Shown here: piece after piece, positions 1 to 5,558 of the stretch
How the letters are laid out: each line of letters opens with the position of its first letter
Numbering within the stretch: position 1 is the first letter of the stretch
NCBI GenBank assembly: GCA_021807585.1
Contig: JAKBCQ010000237.1
Coordinates: forward strand, 1-5,558
Length of the DNA stretch: 5,558 nucleotides
Direction of reading: 5' to 3'
From: Planctomycetota bacterium
GTDB lineage: Bacteria; Planctomycetota; Planctomycetia; Isosphaerales; Isosphaeraceae
Notes under the pieces: model-generated
Seen by the model: only the letters and a program-made list of their open reading frames with translations
Told to the model about the DNA's origin: nothing
Database searches by the model: none
Position numbers and translations under genes: made by a program

Positions 1-2168
1 ATCAAAAAGCGGCTTACTGCGGAATCCATTACTTTCAGGGGAACGCCTACCCCGAGCAATATCGTAACAAACTTTATATGGGTAACATTCATGGAGGTTG
101 CGTGAATGTTGATTCGATTAAACGGAACGGGTCGACGTATCGCGGCGAACCGAGCGGCGATTTTCTGTCGGCGAACGACGCTTGGTTCATGCCCGTCTCG
201 CAAAAGACGGGGCCCGACGGATGCTTGTATATTTTGGATTGGTATGATCGATATCATTGTTATCAAGACGCGGGGCGCGATCCCGCCGGGATCGATCGGT
301 TGAAAGGAAGGCTTTATCGAGTTCGCTACCAAAACGCGCCGAGGGTCGTCGGGTTCAACCTCGCCGCCGAATCGGTCGATCGGCTGATCGATCGTCTCGA
401 TTCCCCCAACGGCTACTTCCGCGACCAGGCGCGACGGCTGCTGGCTCAACGTGATGATAAAAGCGTGCGAGATAAACTCGAGACCGTGATTTTCGATTCC
501 AATCGATCGAAGATTCAACGGATGAACGCGCTTTGGGCCAGGATCGGGAATGGGGCGCTCGATACCGAGATCGCTCTCCGTCTTCTCGGCTCTAGGGATG
601 CTTCGTTTCGGGCGTGGGGGGTGCGCGGCTCGGGGAACGCGGGGACGGTCGACGATCGCGTGTCGGCGCGGGTCGGCGAGCTCGCCTCGGACGCGTCTCC
701 CGACGTTCGGTTGCAGGTGGCGATCGCATCGCGGAAGATCAAGAAGCTCGATCCGATCGCGGTGCTGCTCGATGTTTTGGCGCATTCCGATGAAGATCCG
801 TTAATCCCCAATATCGTCTGGAATAATCTGCATCCGCTTGTCGATCGTCGCTCGGGAGAGATCGTCGCGCGGATCGAGGCGATGAATATCGAAAAAACCG
901 TCGAGGTCGCCGAACTCGTTCCGTCATTGATCGAACGGATGCTTGCTTCAGCCGATATCGATCCCGCGCTCGTCGTTCGGCTGATTCGCGTATTGATCGC
1001 GGGAGAGAACCCGCGTGAAGAAACCGCGGCGCGGTGCGCGACGATTCTGGCGCAATACGTTCAGGCGAATCAAAAAGACGGTCGATCATTGAAACGATGG
1101 AGGGGCGCGATCGACCCGCTCGCGGCCGAGCTTGAGTCGCGCGATTCGGCGGATCTTCGTTTTGCGTGCTCGCTTTTACGCGCAAGCGAGCATGACGCAA
1201 AAGGACTTGAACGGATTCGTGGTTATTTTATATCAAAAAAAGAAAATATTGATCGTCGTTTGGAGGCGTTGCGGGCGATCGTCGCGGCGGGGGATCGCGA
1301 CGCGATCGAATCGATCGCGCGGATTTTGGCGGATCGGACGGCGGGCTCGGTTGAATTTCGCGGCCGGGTGATCGAGACGCTCGGCGGGTTTGACGATCCC
1401 GCGGTCGCTCGCTTCGTTTTGGCGGCTTATTCCGCGCTCGAGCCCGAGCTCAAGCCGCGCGTGATCGAGCTTTTAACCCAGCGCGGTTCGTGGAGCAAAG
1501 AGCTTCTGACGGCGATCGGGGAGAAGAAGATTCCGGCCGAGGCGCTCAACGCGAATCAGGTGCGTAAGCTGATCGCGAGCCGCGATCGCGAGTTGATCAA
1601 ATTGGTTGAGGAAAAATGGGGAGTCGTCCGCGAGTCGCGCGATCCCAAGCGTGAAGATACTGTCAATCGTATGCGCAAGTTGATACGCACATCTTCGGGC
1701 GATCCGAATTCGGGCGCGTCGGCGTTTAAAAAGGTTTGCGCGCAGTGTCATGCGATTTACGGCGAGGGGAAGGACGTCGGCCCCGATTTGACCGGGAACG
1801 GGAGGGGGTCGTTCGAGCAGTTGCTTTCGAACGTGTTCGACCCGAGCCTTGTGATCGGAGCGTCTTATCAAGCCGTGACGATCGCGACCAAAGCGGGGCG
1901 AGTGCTTTCGGGGCTTGTCGTCGAGGAGGGCGCCGATCGGATCGTGCTCAAAATTCAAGGCGGAGATCGCGTTTCAATCCCCCTCGGCGATATCGACGAG
2001 CGCAAGACGAGCGGGCTTTCGTTGATGCCCGAGGATCTGGAGAAACAGCTCTCTGCGCAAGAGATCGTCGACCTGTTCGCGTTCCTTTGCCTGGACAAGC
2101 CGCCGACCGATCCCTCGGCCAAAAAGCTCCCTGGAGCGGGACCGATCAAGAACATCAAGAATCGTTGA
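1..2168 (+). CDS. PVC-type dehydrogenase / HEAT-repeat / c-type heme protein, 5' truncated
   Basis: The frame is open to the left edge (first full codon at 3, 721 codons visible), so the Met at 78 is internal and the true start is upstream. Seen in order, numbering from the codon at 3: residues 1-110 are the end of a PVC-type membrane-bound dehydrogenase (soluble glucose/sorbosone dehydrogenase-like propeller), with the characteristic stretches KLYMGNIHGGCVN, NDAWFMPVSQK, GPDGCLYILDWYDRYHCYQD and RLKGRLYRVRY. Residues 110-530 are helical HEAT-like repeats. Residues 565-705 are a terminal heme domain with CAQCH at 579-583, GPDLTG just after it, and GLSLMP with Met675 as the likely second axial heme ligand. 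From family knowledge, such proteins are exported and thought to oxidise sugars or related compounds, passing electrons to the C-terminal heme; substrates are mostly unknown. The signal peptide should be in the missing part. A terminator-like hairpin follows the stop. The family assignment is firm; the substrate cannot be stated. Confidence 0.93.
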   Translation, partial: QKAAYCGIHYFQGNAYPEQYRNKLYMGNIHGGCVNVDSIKRNGSTYRGEPSGDFLSANDAWFMPVSQKTGPDGCLYILDWYDRYHCYQDAGRDPAGIDRLKGRLYRVRYQNAPRVVGFNLAAESVDRLIDRLDSPNGYFRDQARRLLAQRDDKSVRDKLETVIFDSNRSKIQRMNALWARIGNGALDTEIALRLLGSRDASFRAWGVRGSGNAGTVDDRVSARVGELASDASPDVRLQVAIASRKIKKLDPIAVLLDVLAHSDEDPLIPNIVWNNLHPLVDRRSGEIVARIEAMNIEKTVEVAELVPSLIERMLASADIDPALVVRLIRVLIAGENPREETAARCATILAQYVQANQKDGRSLKRWRGAIDPLAAELESRDSADLRFACSLLRASEHDAKGLERIRGYFISKKENIDRRLEALRAIVAAGDRDAIESIARILADRTAGSVEFRGRVIETLGGFDDPAVARFVLAAYSALEPELKPRVIELLTQRGSWSKELLTAIGEKKIPAEALNANQVRKLIASRDRELIKLVEEKWGVVRESRDPKREDTVNRMRKLIRTSSGDPNSGASAFKKVCAQCHAIYGEGKDVGPDLTGNGRGSFEQLLSNVFDPSLVIGASYQAVTIATKAGRVLSGLVVEEGADRIVLKIQGGDRVSIPLGDIDERKTSGLSLMPEDLEKQLSAQEIVDLFAFLCLDKPPTDPSAKKLPGAGPIKNIKNR
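1698..2096 (+). other. C-terminal PVC-type heme-binding domain (CxxCH)
   Basis: This is a sub-region of the first gene. The single heme attachment motif CAQCH is encoded at 1737-1751 and is followed by YGEGKDVGPDLTGNGRG, a typical class I cytochrome c layout. The middle part (ATKAGRVLSGLVVEEGADRIVLK) is a small beta section seen in the Planctomycete/Verrucomicrobial version of this domain. SGLSLMPEDL near the end supplies Met675 (codon 2025-2027) as candidate distal ligand, and the closing helix is AQEIVDLFAFL. All key residues are present, so the domain looks functional. Boundaries are approximate. Confidence 0.88.
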
Positions 2169-2214
2169 TAATGGATGACGGGGCGCGGGTTGTCGTCGAG
2201 CATTATCAGCGAGA

Positions 2215-2262
2215 CCGGCGAATCGATTACATAAGTCGATCGTCGATTCGACGGGCGTTTTT
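2215..2262 (+). terminator. Rho-independent terminator-like hairpin after the heme protein gene
   Basis: Arms 2215-2226 and 2243-2254 pair as CCG, one mismatch, then the perfect 8-bp CGAATCGA/TCGATTCG. The loop is 16 bases. Five T's (2258-2262) follow three bases after the stem. It starts 46 bases after the stop codon at 2166-2168. The stem is only moderately GC-rich and the T-run is short, so strength is uncertain. Confidence 0.5.
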
Positions 2263-2283
2263 CGTGAGGTGAGGGATCGCGGG

Positions 2284-2314
2284 TTGAATAAATCAGGCTT
2301 GTCGATCGTCTAAT
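2284..2314 (+). promoter_or_regulatory. Weak sigma-70-like promoter candidate for the Hint gene
   Basis: TTGAAT at 2284-2289 (4 of 6 to TTGACA) and TCTAAT at 2309-2314 (5 of 6 to TATAAT) are separated by 19 bases, longer than the usual 16-18. The -10 box overlaps the left arm of the inverted repeat at 2312-2357. It lies downstream of the terminator-like hairpin, as expected for a separate transcription unit. Planctomycete promoters are poorly defined, so this is tentative. Confidence 0.3.
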
Positions 2315-2357
2315 CAACCGGCTCGGCTTCGGACATCTTGTACTCATCCGGTTGATT
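2312..2357 (+). repeat. Perfect 10-bp inverted repeat in the leader of the Hint gene
   Basis: AATCAACCGG (2312-2321) is exactly repeated in inverse orientation as CCGGTTGATT (2348-2357), around a 26-base loop. The stem can extend outward with GATCG (2304-2308) pairing with CGATC (2358-2362), leaving a three-base bulge on the left. There is no T-run after it and it ends 13 bases before the Shine-Dalgarno, so it is more likely an operator or a 5' leader hairpin than a terminator. Confidence 0.5.
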
Positions 2358-2370
2358 CGATCTCAACGGC

Positions 2371-2376
2371 GAGGGA
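2371..2376 (+). promoter_or_regulatory. Ribosome binding site of the Hint gene
   Basis: GAGGGA lies 6 bases before the ATG at 2383. It decides the start: the frame has a TGA at 2353-2355 and no other start codon in between. A second ATG at 2378 is in another frame and ends after three codons. Confidence 0.6.
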
Positions 2377-2382
2377 CATGCG

Positions 2383-4359
2383 ATGTTGACGTGCATCTTG
2401 CTGATCGGCCTGTGGAACGATCGTCCCGGCGAAGCTGTGAGAAAGCCCGCGAACATCGCCGGGATCGATTCGAGGGGGTCGGTTCGAAGCGCGAAGGTTC
2501 ATATCGATCGAGCGTTATCGAGTGAGGATCGGGGCGATCCGGCGGATCGCGCGCGGAATCTCGCGAAGGCGATGCTTACCGATCCCGACGACGTCATGTC
2601 GCGAGGCCTCGCTGGGTACGTCCGTTACCGTGGAGAATGGATCAAGCCCGATCGGATCGCCGATCGAATTGATCGATCTTCCGAACTCTCCCTGATCTAT
2701 CAACAATACGATATCCTTCGATCCAAAACGAGGAACACCGCCGACGATCAATGGAAAACCGCCGTCTGGTGCGAGGATCACGGGCTGATCGACGAGGCGA
2801 AGGGGCGTTATCTGGTTGCGGGAACGCTCGATCCGGCTCGATCCGCGGCGTGGAATAAAATCGGTTATAAAGAATATCGTGGTGTATGGATTCCTGCATC
2901 AAATTACAAACGCTATGTTCGAGACGAGATAATTCGTCGCAAGACGGACGAGGTTTGGACCGCGCGTCTGAGCCGATGGAAATCTTGGCTCGGTTCGTCC
3001 AAGACGAGGGATCGTGCTCTTATGTATTTATCGGCTGTAGACGACCCGCTCTCGGTCGCAGCGGTTCGGAAGATTTTGATTCCGGGCGATGCTCTCGCAC
3101 AGACCGAGGCGATGAAGATTTTAAGTAATATCGACACGTGCGAATCGGCTCAAACGCTCGCTCTGCTGATACCATTCGGCAAATCCGACGAGATCGTGCG
3201 AAACGCGGGAGATAATCTGAAGAAGCGCGATCCGAGCGATTATCTCCCGTTCTTGATCGATAAGATTATGCCAGGATATAAATACATATATAAATTCTCG
3301 TCGGGTCCCGGCGATCCCGGCGAGCTTCTGGTGGATTTCGGCGCGTTTTACCTGCGCCGATATTATGAACCCGCGCCTATGTTAACAAAAGAAGATTATG
3401 AAATTATCAATCAATTCGGAGGATCGGTTTTCGATTCATCGGCGACGGGGTTTTTGACGGCGAGCGATCTTGCGGTCTGGAACCGCATCGGTCCGCCGCT
3501 ATTTCACAATGGGATAAAGATCGCCGCCGGAGTTCGATCTTATGGAATCTTGGGACGCAACTTCTACGCGAATTTGGCGGAAAACGAGCGATCGAGGATC
3601 TCGTCTCTCGAGTCTCTCGGAGGCGATATTCTCAAGATTGGCAATTATAATCAAACATTTTACAAATACAATCGACGCATCGTCGATCATCTGATCAAGA
3701 TCTCCGGCAAAGATTTCGGCCTGGATCGCAAAGAGTGGTTGAGATGGCATTATCGTTACATCGCGCATTCCAATTATGCAGATAGCATCAAGGAATCGGT
3801 TAAGCCGATGTTCATACAGTTTACGCCTTTGGCTTATCGACCCTCCTATTCACGATCGGTCATTTCGCTTCAGGAGTCTTCGTGTTTCGCCCTGGGAACG
3901 ATCGTGAAAACGGCTCGCGGCGATCGCGCCGTCGAGACGTTGAATTCCGGCGATCTGGTTCTGAGCCAGGATGTCGAGAGCGGGGAATTGAGTTTTCAGC
4001 CCGTTCTTCGGCCGATTCAAAACACGCCACAACCGACGCTCGAGATCGATCTTGGGGTCGATAAGATCACGTCGACGGAGATCCATCGGTTTTGGATCGC
4101 GGGCAAGGGATGGGCGCCCGCACGCGACCTTCACAAAGGCGATCGAATCCGCGCCTTGGGGGCTTTGCTCGTCGTACGATCGGTTGAGAGTCGACCCGTT
4201 CAGCCCGTGTTCAATTTGGTCGTCGCCGCGAATCACGATTATTGTGTCGGCCGATCGGGGGCTCTCGTGCACGATAACGATTATGCGCCTCGGGTCGAGC
4301 AACCGTTCGATCGCGTTCGATTGGAGGCGGTCGAATCTTCGATTCGCAACAAACGATGA
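2383..4359 (+). CDS. TPR/HEAT-like protein with C-terminal Hint (intein-like) domain
   Basis: This is a complete 658-residue gene. The N-terminus has a short hydrophobic run (TCILLIGLW, residues 3-11) without a basic n-region, so export is possible but not clear. Residues 35-180 hold two TPR-like units, each ending in a shared motif: GYVRYRGEWI (78-87) and GYKEYRGVWI (161-170). The second is preceded by AVWCEDHGLIDEAKGRYLVA and LDP, a style I associate with planctomycete proteins. Residues 205-295 resemble HEAT helices. Residues 300-500 are unrecognised, with SGKDFGLDRKEWLRWH at 441-456. Residues 501-632 form a Hint domain: Cys501 in CFALGTIV, TEIH at 565-568, GWAPARDLHKGDRI, PVFNLVVAANHDYCVG, and the end VHDND with H630 and N632. 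No homing endonuclease is inserted. From family knowledge, Hint domains cleave or splice their own chain; here only 26 residues follow. I find no toxin domain and no immunity gene downstream. The overall function is unknown. Confidence 0.9.
   Translation: MLTCILLIGLWNDRPGEAVRKPANIAGIDSRGSVRSAKVHIDRALSSEDRGDPADRARNLAKAMLTDPDDVMSRGLAGYVRYRGEWIKPDRIADRIDRSSELSLIYQQYDILRSKTRNTADDQWKTAVWCEDHGLIDEAKGRYLVAGTLDPARSAAWNKIGYKEYRGVWIPASNYKRYVRDEIIRRKTDEVWTARLSRWKSWLGSSKTRDRALMYLSAVDDPLSVAAVRKILIPGDALAQTEAMKILSNIDTCESAQTLALLIPFGKSDEIVRNAGDNLKKRDPSDYLPFLIDKIMPGYKYIYKFSSGPGDPGELLVDFGAFYLRRYYEPAPMLTKEDYEIINQFGGSVFDSSATGFLTASDLAVWNRIGPPLFHNGIKIAAGVRSYGILGRNFYANLAENERSRISSLESLGGDILKIGNYNQTFYKYNRRIVDHLIKISGKDFGLDRKEWLRWHYRYIAHSNYADSIKESVKPMFIQFTPLAYRPSYSRSVISLQESSCFALGTIVKTARGDRAVETLNSGDLVLSQDVESGELSFQPVLRPIQNTPQPTLEIDLGVDKITSTEIHRFWIAGKGWAPARDLHKGDRIRALGALLVVRSVESRPVQPVFNLVVAANHDYCVGRSGALVHDNDYAPRVEQPFDRVRLEAVESSIRNKR
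3883..4278 (+). other. Minimal Hint (hedgehog/intein-like) autoprocessing domain
   Basis: This is a sub-region of the second gene, residues 501-632, about 132 residues, the size of an endonuclease-free Hint fold. Cys501 is the candidate nucleophile for the N-S acyl shift. TxxH at 565-568 matches the block-B Thr and His that assist it. The C-terminal end reads LVHDND: His630 is followed by Asp631 before Asn632, whereas true inteins end His-Asn followed by Cys, Ser or Thr. The residue after Asn632 is Asp633, which cannot act as a splicing nucleophile, so cleavage is more likely than splicing. The domain resembles bacterial intein-like and pretoxin Hint domains. Confidence 0.85.
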
Positions 4360-4391
4360 GAGGCTTTCTTCGCGGTCTCAAGCTTGTGAAA

Positions 4392-4438
4392 TCGCCCCGA
4401 TCCATTCGTAAGGTAGATTCGCCGGGGCGAACCCTTTT
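4392..4438 (+). terminator. Terminator-like hairpin after the Hint gene
   Basis: TCGCCCCG (4392-4399) pairs perfectly with CGGGGCGA (4423-4430) across a 23-base loop. Four T's (4435-4438) follow, separated from the stem by four bases. It begins 32 bases after the stop codon. The stem is strong, but the loop is long and the T-run short, so it may be a weak terminator or only a transcript-end hairpin. Confidence 0.35.
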
Positions 4439-4504
4439 GCATGCGAACACGGCGAGCCGCCCGGCGTAGAACGAGTGGGGCGCGTTGAACAGGGGAGTTC
4501 CTCG

Positions 4505-4636
4505 ATGACGGGCATCAATCGTGTTCGGGTTTGTCTGCGCGGCCGGCGTTTTCCCAATCATGGGAAACGATGGTTTAGAGAACGAGGTGAGCGACGCCGA
4601 ATGTTTGATTGGATGGAAGTCGAGAGGCCGGGTTGA
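4505..4636 (+). CDS. Possible small basic protein, 43 aa
   Basis: The ATG at 4505 is preceded by AGGGGAG (4491-4497), a near-ideal Shine-Dalgarno at 7-base spacing and stronger than those of the two flanking genes. The ORF runs 43 codons to a TGA at 4634-4636. The product is very basic (about a dozen Arg), begins MTGINRVRVCLRGRRF and ends MFDWMEVERPG, with Trp23, Trp36 and a single Cys10. It has no membrane segment and resembles no family I know. Its stop overlaps the -35 box of the candidate promoter for the next gene, and a hairpin (4547-4569) lies inside it. It could be a real small protein, a leader peptide, or chance; codon evidence is too short to decide. Confidence 0.3.
   Translation: MTGINRVRVCLRGRRFPNHGKRWFRERGERRRMFDWMEVERPG
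4547..4569 (+). repeat. Short hairpin in the intergenic region
   Basis: CGTTTTCCC (4547-4555) and GGGAAACG (4562-4569) form an 8-bp stem with one bulged T, closed by the 6-base loop AATCAT. No T-run follows, so it is not a terminator on the + strand. It lies inside the possible 43-codon ORF. Confidence 0.35.
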
Positions 4637-4661
4637 CGAAATCTGAGAGCCGTCGTATTCT
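4633..4661 (+). promoter_or_regulatory. Sigma-70-like promoter candidate for the membrane-anchored gene
   Basis: TTGACG (4633-4638, 5 of 6 to TTGACA) and TATTCT (4656-4661, 4 of 6 to TATAAT) are separated by exactly 17 bases. Transcription would start near 4668, giving a leader of about 120 bases before the ATG at 4790. It is the best promoter-like pair I see in the window, but single matches of this quality also occur by chance. Confidence 0.35.
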
Positions 4662-4778
4662 TCATTAGGCCCGTCACTTCATGAACAAACTCGCCATTCC
4701 GCTCGGCGGGCCCCGCGGTGGTTTTCGTGGCCGAAAGTCGGTTCTCTCCGCCGTTCCGCCGATTCTTTTCCATTAGAC

Positions 4779-4782
4779 AGGG
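4779..4782 (+). promoter_or_regulatory. Ribosome binding site of the membrane-anchored gene
   Basis: AGGG lies 7 bases before the ATG at 4790. The frame is open further upstream, with GTG codons at 4718 and 4727, but the ATG with this site is immediately followed by a basic then hydrophobic leader, which makes it the better start. Confidence 0.45.
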
Positions 4783-4789
4783 CGGTCTT

Positions 4790-5558
4790 ATGCGCGCGAC
4801 GAGCAAGCGATTGCTATTGATCGGGTTATGTCTGATCGCGCTTTGCGGCTGGGGCTTGTGGTCGAGCGTGAGCTTTCGGCCGTCGTTTCATGCGCGGCTC
4901 GACTCCGTCCCCCGCGCCGAACGCCAGGCGTATGCTCGGCGGTTCTTGCAGCAGAGCACCCAGCTCCGTAACGACATCGCCAACGAGCCGCGTTGGGAGG
5001 CGAAATTTAGCGATCAGGAGGTCAACTCCTGGCTCAGCGAGGATCTCGTGGCGCATTTCGCCGATCAAATACCTCCGGGAGTCGCCGATCCCCGCATCGC
5101 CTTCGAAAAAGGAAGCGTGATCTTCGCGTTTCGATTCGATTATGGAGCAATGAAGACGTATATTTCTGTGCATACTCATGCGCGTGTGGTCGAGGACAAT
5201 GTGTTGGCGGTTCGGATCGACGCGATTCGCGCGGGGGTTTTGCCGATTTCGGCGGAGCAGGTTCTTGAGAAGATCGCCGATCATGCGAGGGCTCGCGGGC
5301 TTGACGTGAGGTGGGAGCGAGAGAACAACAGGCCGCTCGCGTTGATTCGTTACACGCCTCATCCTGGACGTGCGGACGTGGTGCTGGAGAAGCTTGCGGT
5401 GGGGGACGGTGTGATTCGGCTCGCGGGTCGATCGGACCGTTCGCGCGGGGTGGTTCGCACGCCGACATTGCCGAGGCGTCGCGTTCTTCAGTCGACGTTT
5501 CCGGTCAAACGGAACAACCAAACATCGGGGGTTTCGACGGCGCCTGGTGTTTCGGTGA
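4790..5558 (+). CDS. Membrane-anchored protein of unknown function, 3' truncated
   Basis: An uninterrupted frame of 256 codons starts at the ATG at 4790 and is still open at the right edge; the TGA that ends the window is in another frame. The start MRATSKR is basic and is followed by a hydrophobic run (LLLIGLCLIALCGWGLW, residues 8-24), giving a signal anchor or uncleaved signal peptide with the rest outside the cytoplasm. Residues 40-70 are helical and charged. Residues 72-190 form an alternating beta/helix domain beginning FSDQEVNSWLSEDL, then IPPGVADPRIAFEKGSVIFAF, and LPISAEQVLEKIADHARARG. This layout resembles small single-anchor envelope proteins of the YpmS/DUF2140 kind, and similar uncharacterised proteins are familiar from planctomycetes, but that is inference and I do not assign a function. 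Residues 216-241 are rich in Arg, Ser and Thr. No catalytic motif is visible. A promoter candidate and RBS lie upstream, so it probably starts its own transcription unit. Confidence 0.8.
   Translation, partial: MRATSKRLLLIGLCLIALCGWGLWSSVSFRPSFHARLDSVPRAERQAYARRFLQQSTQLRNDIANEPRWEAKFSDQEVNSWLSEDLVAHFADQIPPGVADPRIAFEKGSVIFAFRFDYGAMKTYISVHTHARVVEDNVLAVRIDAIRAGVLPISAEQVLEKIADHARARGLDVRWERENNRPLALIRYTPHPGRADVVLEKLAVGDGVIRLAGRSDRSRGVVRTPTLPRRRVLQSTFPVKRNNQTSGVSTAPGVSV

Larger units (their letters stand above)
4360..4789 (+). other. 430-base intergenic region
   Basis: No clearly real gene lies here. It contains a terminator-like hairpin (4392-4438), a possible 43-codon ORF (4505-4636), a second hairpin (4547-4569) inside that ORF, a promoter candidate (4633-4661) and the ribosome binding site of the next gene. 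Minus-strand frames cross it but run on into the flanking genes and show no recognisable protein signature. I see no tRNA, no insertion sequence ends and no tandem repeats. Confidence 0.6.

Noticed and set aside
78..80. ATG at 78 as the start of the heme protein gene
   Set aside because: The same frame is open to the left edge and the residues before it (GIHYFQGNAYPEQYRNKLY) belong to the conserved dehydrogenase domain, so this Met is internal.
1473..1958. 161-codon minus-strand ORF
   Set aside because: It lies wholly within the heme protein gene, opposite the CAQCH region whose + strand coding is certain.
3883..4278. A true protein-splicing intein with a downstream extein
   Set aside because: No endonuclease is present, only 26 residues follow, and the residue after Asn632 is Asp, which cannot act as the splicing nucleophile.
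3850..4302. 150-codon minus-strand ORF opposite the Hint domain
   Set aside because: The + strand frame encodes clear Hint motifs; the opposite frame has no recognisable signature.
2383..4359. Polymorphic toxin with C-terminal toxin domain
   Set aside because: The chain ends 26 residues after the Hint domain and no immunity-like gene follows, so only the Hint resemblance to pretoxin proteins remains.
4558..4806. 82-codon minus-strand ORF in the spacer
   Set aside because: It is Arg/Asn-rich and low in hydrophobic residues, extends into the start of the next gene, and has no recognisable family; it is probably chance.
4826..5521. 231-codon minus-strand ORF
   Set aside because: It is antisense to the anchored + strand protein, is rich in Arg, His and Pro as expected for a shadow of GC-rich coding DNA, and shows no domain; the + strand frame has a leader, an RBS and sensible composition.
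1..5558. CRISPR array, insertion sequence, tRNA or rRNA
   Set aside because: I found no regularly spaced repeats, no transposase motifs or paired terminal repeats, and no cloverleaf or rRNA-like sequence on either strand.

Overview
The window looks like chromosomal DNA of a Planctomycetota bacterium. This rests mainly on the first gene, whose remaining part reads as a PVC-type (Planctomycetes-Verrucomicrobia-Chlamydiae) secreted dehydrogenase / HEAT-repeat / c-type heme protein, and on a second gene that fuses planctomycete-style TPR/HEAT-like segments to a C-terminal Hint domain. Base composition is moderately GC-rich. All convincing genes are on the + strand; the long minus-strand frames are shadows. 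I do not assign a family or genus.

Layout. (1) 1-2168: 3' part of a PVC-type cytochrome-domain protein whose start lies left of the window. It holds the end of a sorbosone-dehydrogenase-like propeller domain, about 400 residues of HEAT-like helices, and a terminal heme domain with CAQCH. (2) 2169-2382: spacer with a good terminator-like hairpin (2215-2262), a weak promoter candidate and a perfect 10-bp inverted repeat (2312-2357) just ahead of the next ribosome binding site. (3) 2383-4359: complete 658-aa gene with a TPR/HEAT-like body and a minimal intein/hedgehog-type Hint domain (C501, TEIH 565-568, HDN 630-632) that leaves only a 26-residue tail. (4) 4360-4789: 430-base spacer with two hairpins, a possible 43-codon ORF with a strong Shine-Dalgarno, and a promoter candidate (4633-4661). 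(5) 4790-5558: 5' part of a membrane-anchored protein of unknown function that runs off the right edge.

How they fit together. The spacers carry their own terminator and promoter candidates, so these look like separate transcription units rather than one operon. All three products are probably exported or membrane-anchored, although the leader of the middle protein is weak. I see no toxin/immunity pair, CRISPR array, transposon, tRNA or rRNA. The most unusual item is the Hint fusion: it keeps the residues expected for self-cleavage but has no toxin or splicing partner downstream, so its role is open.
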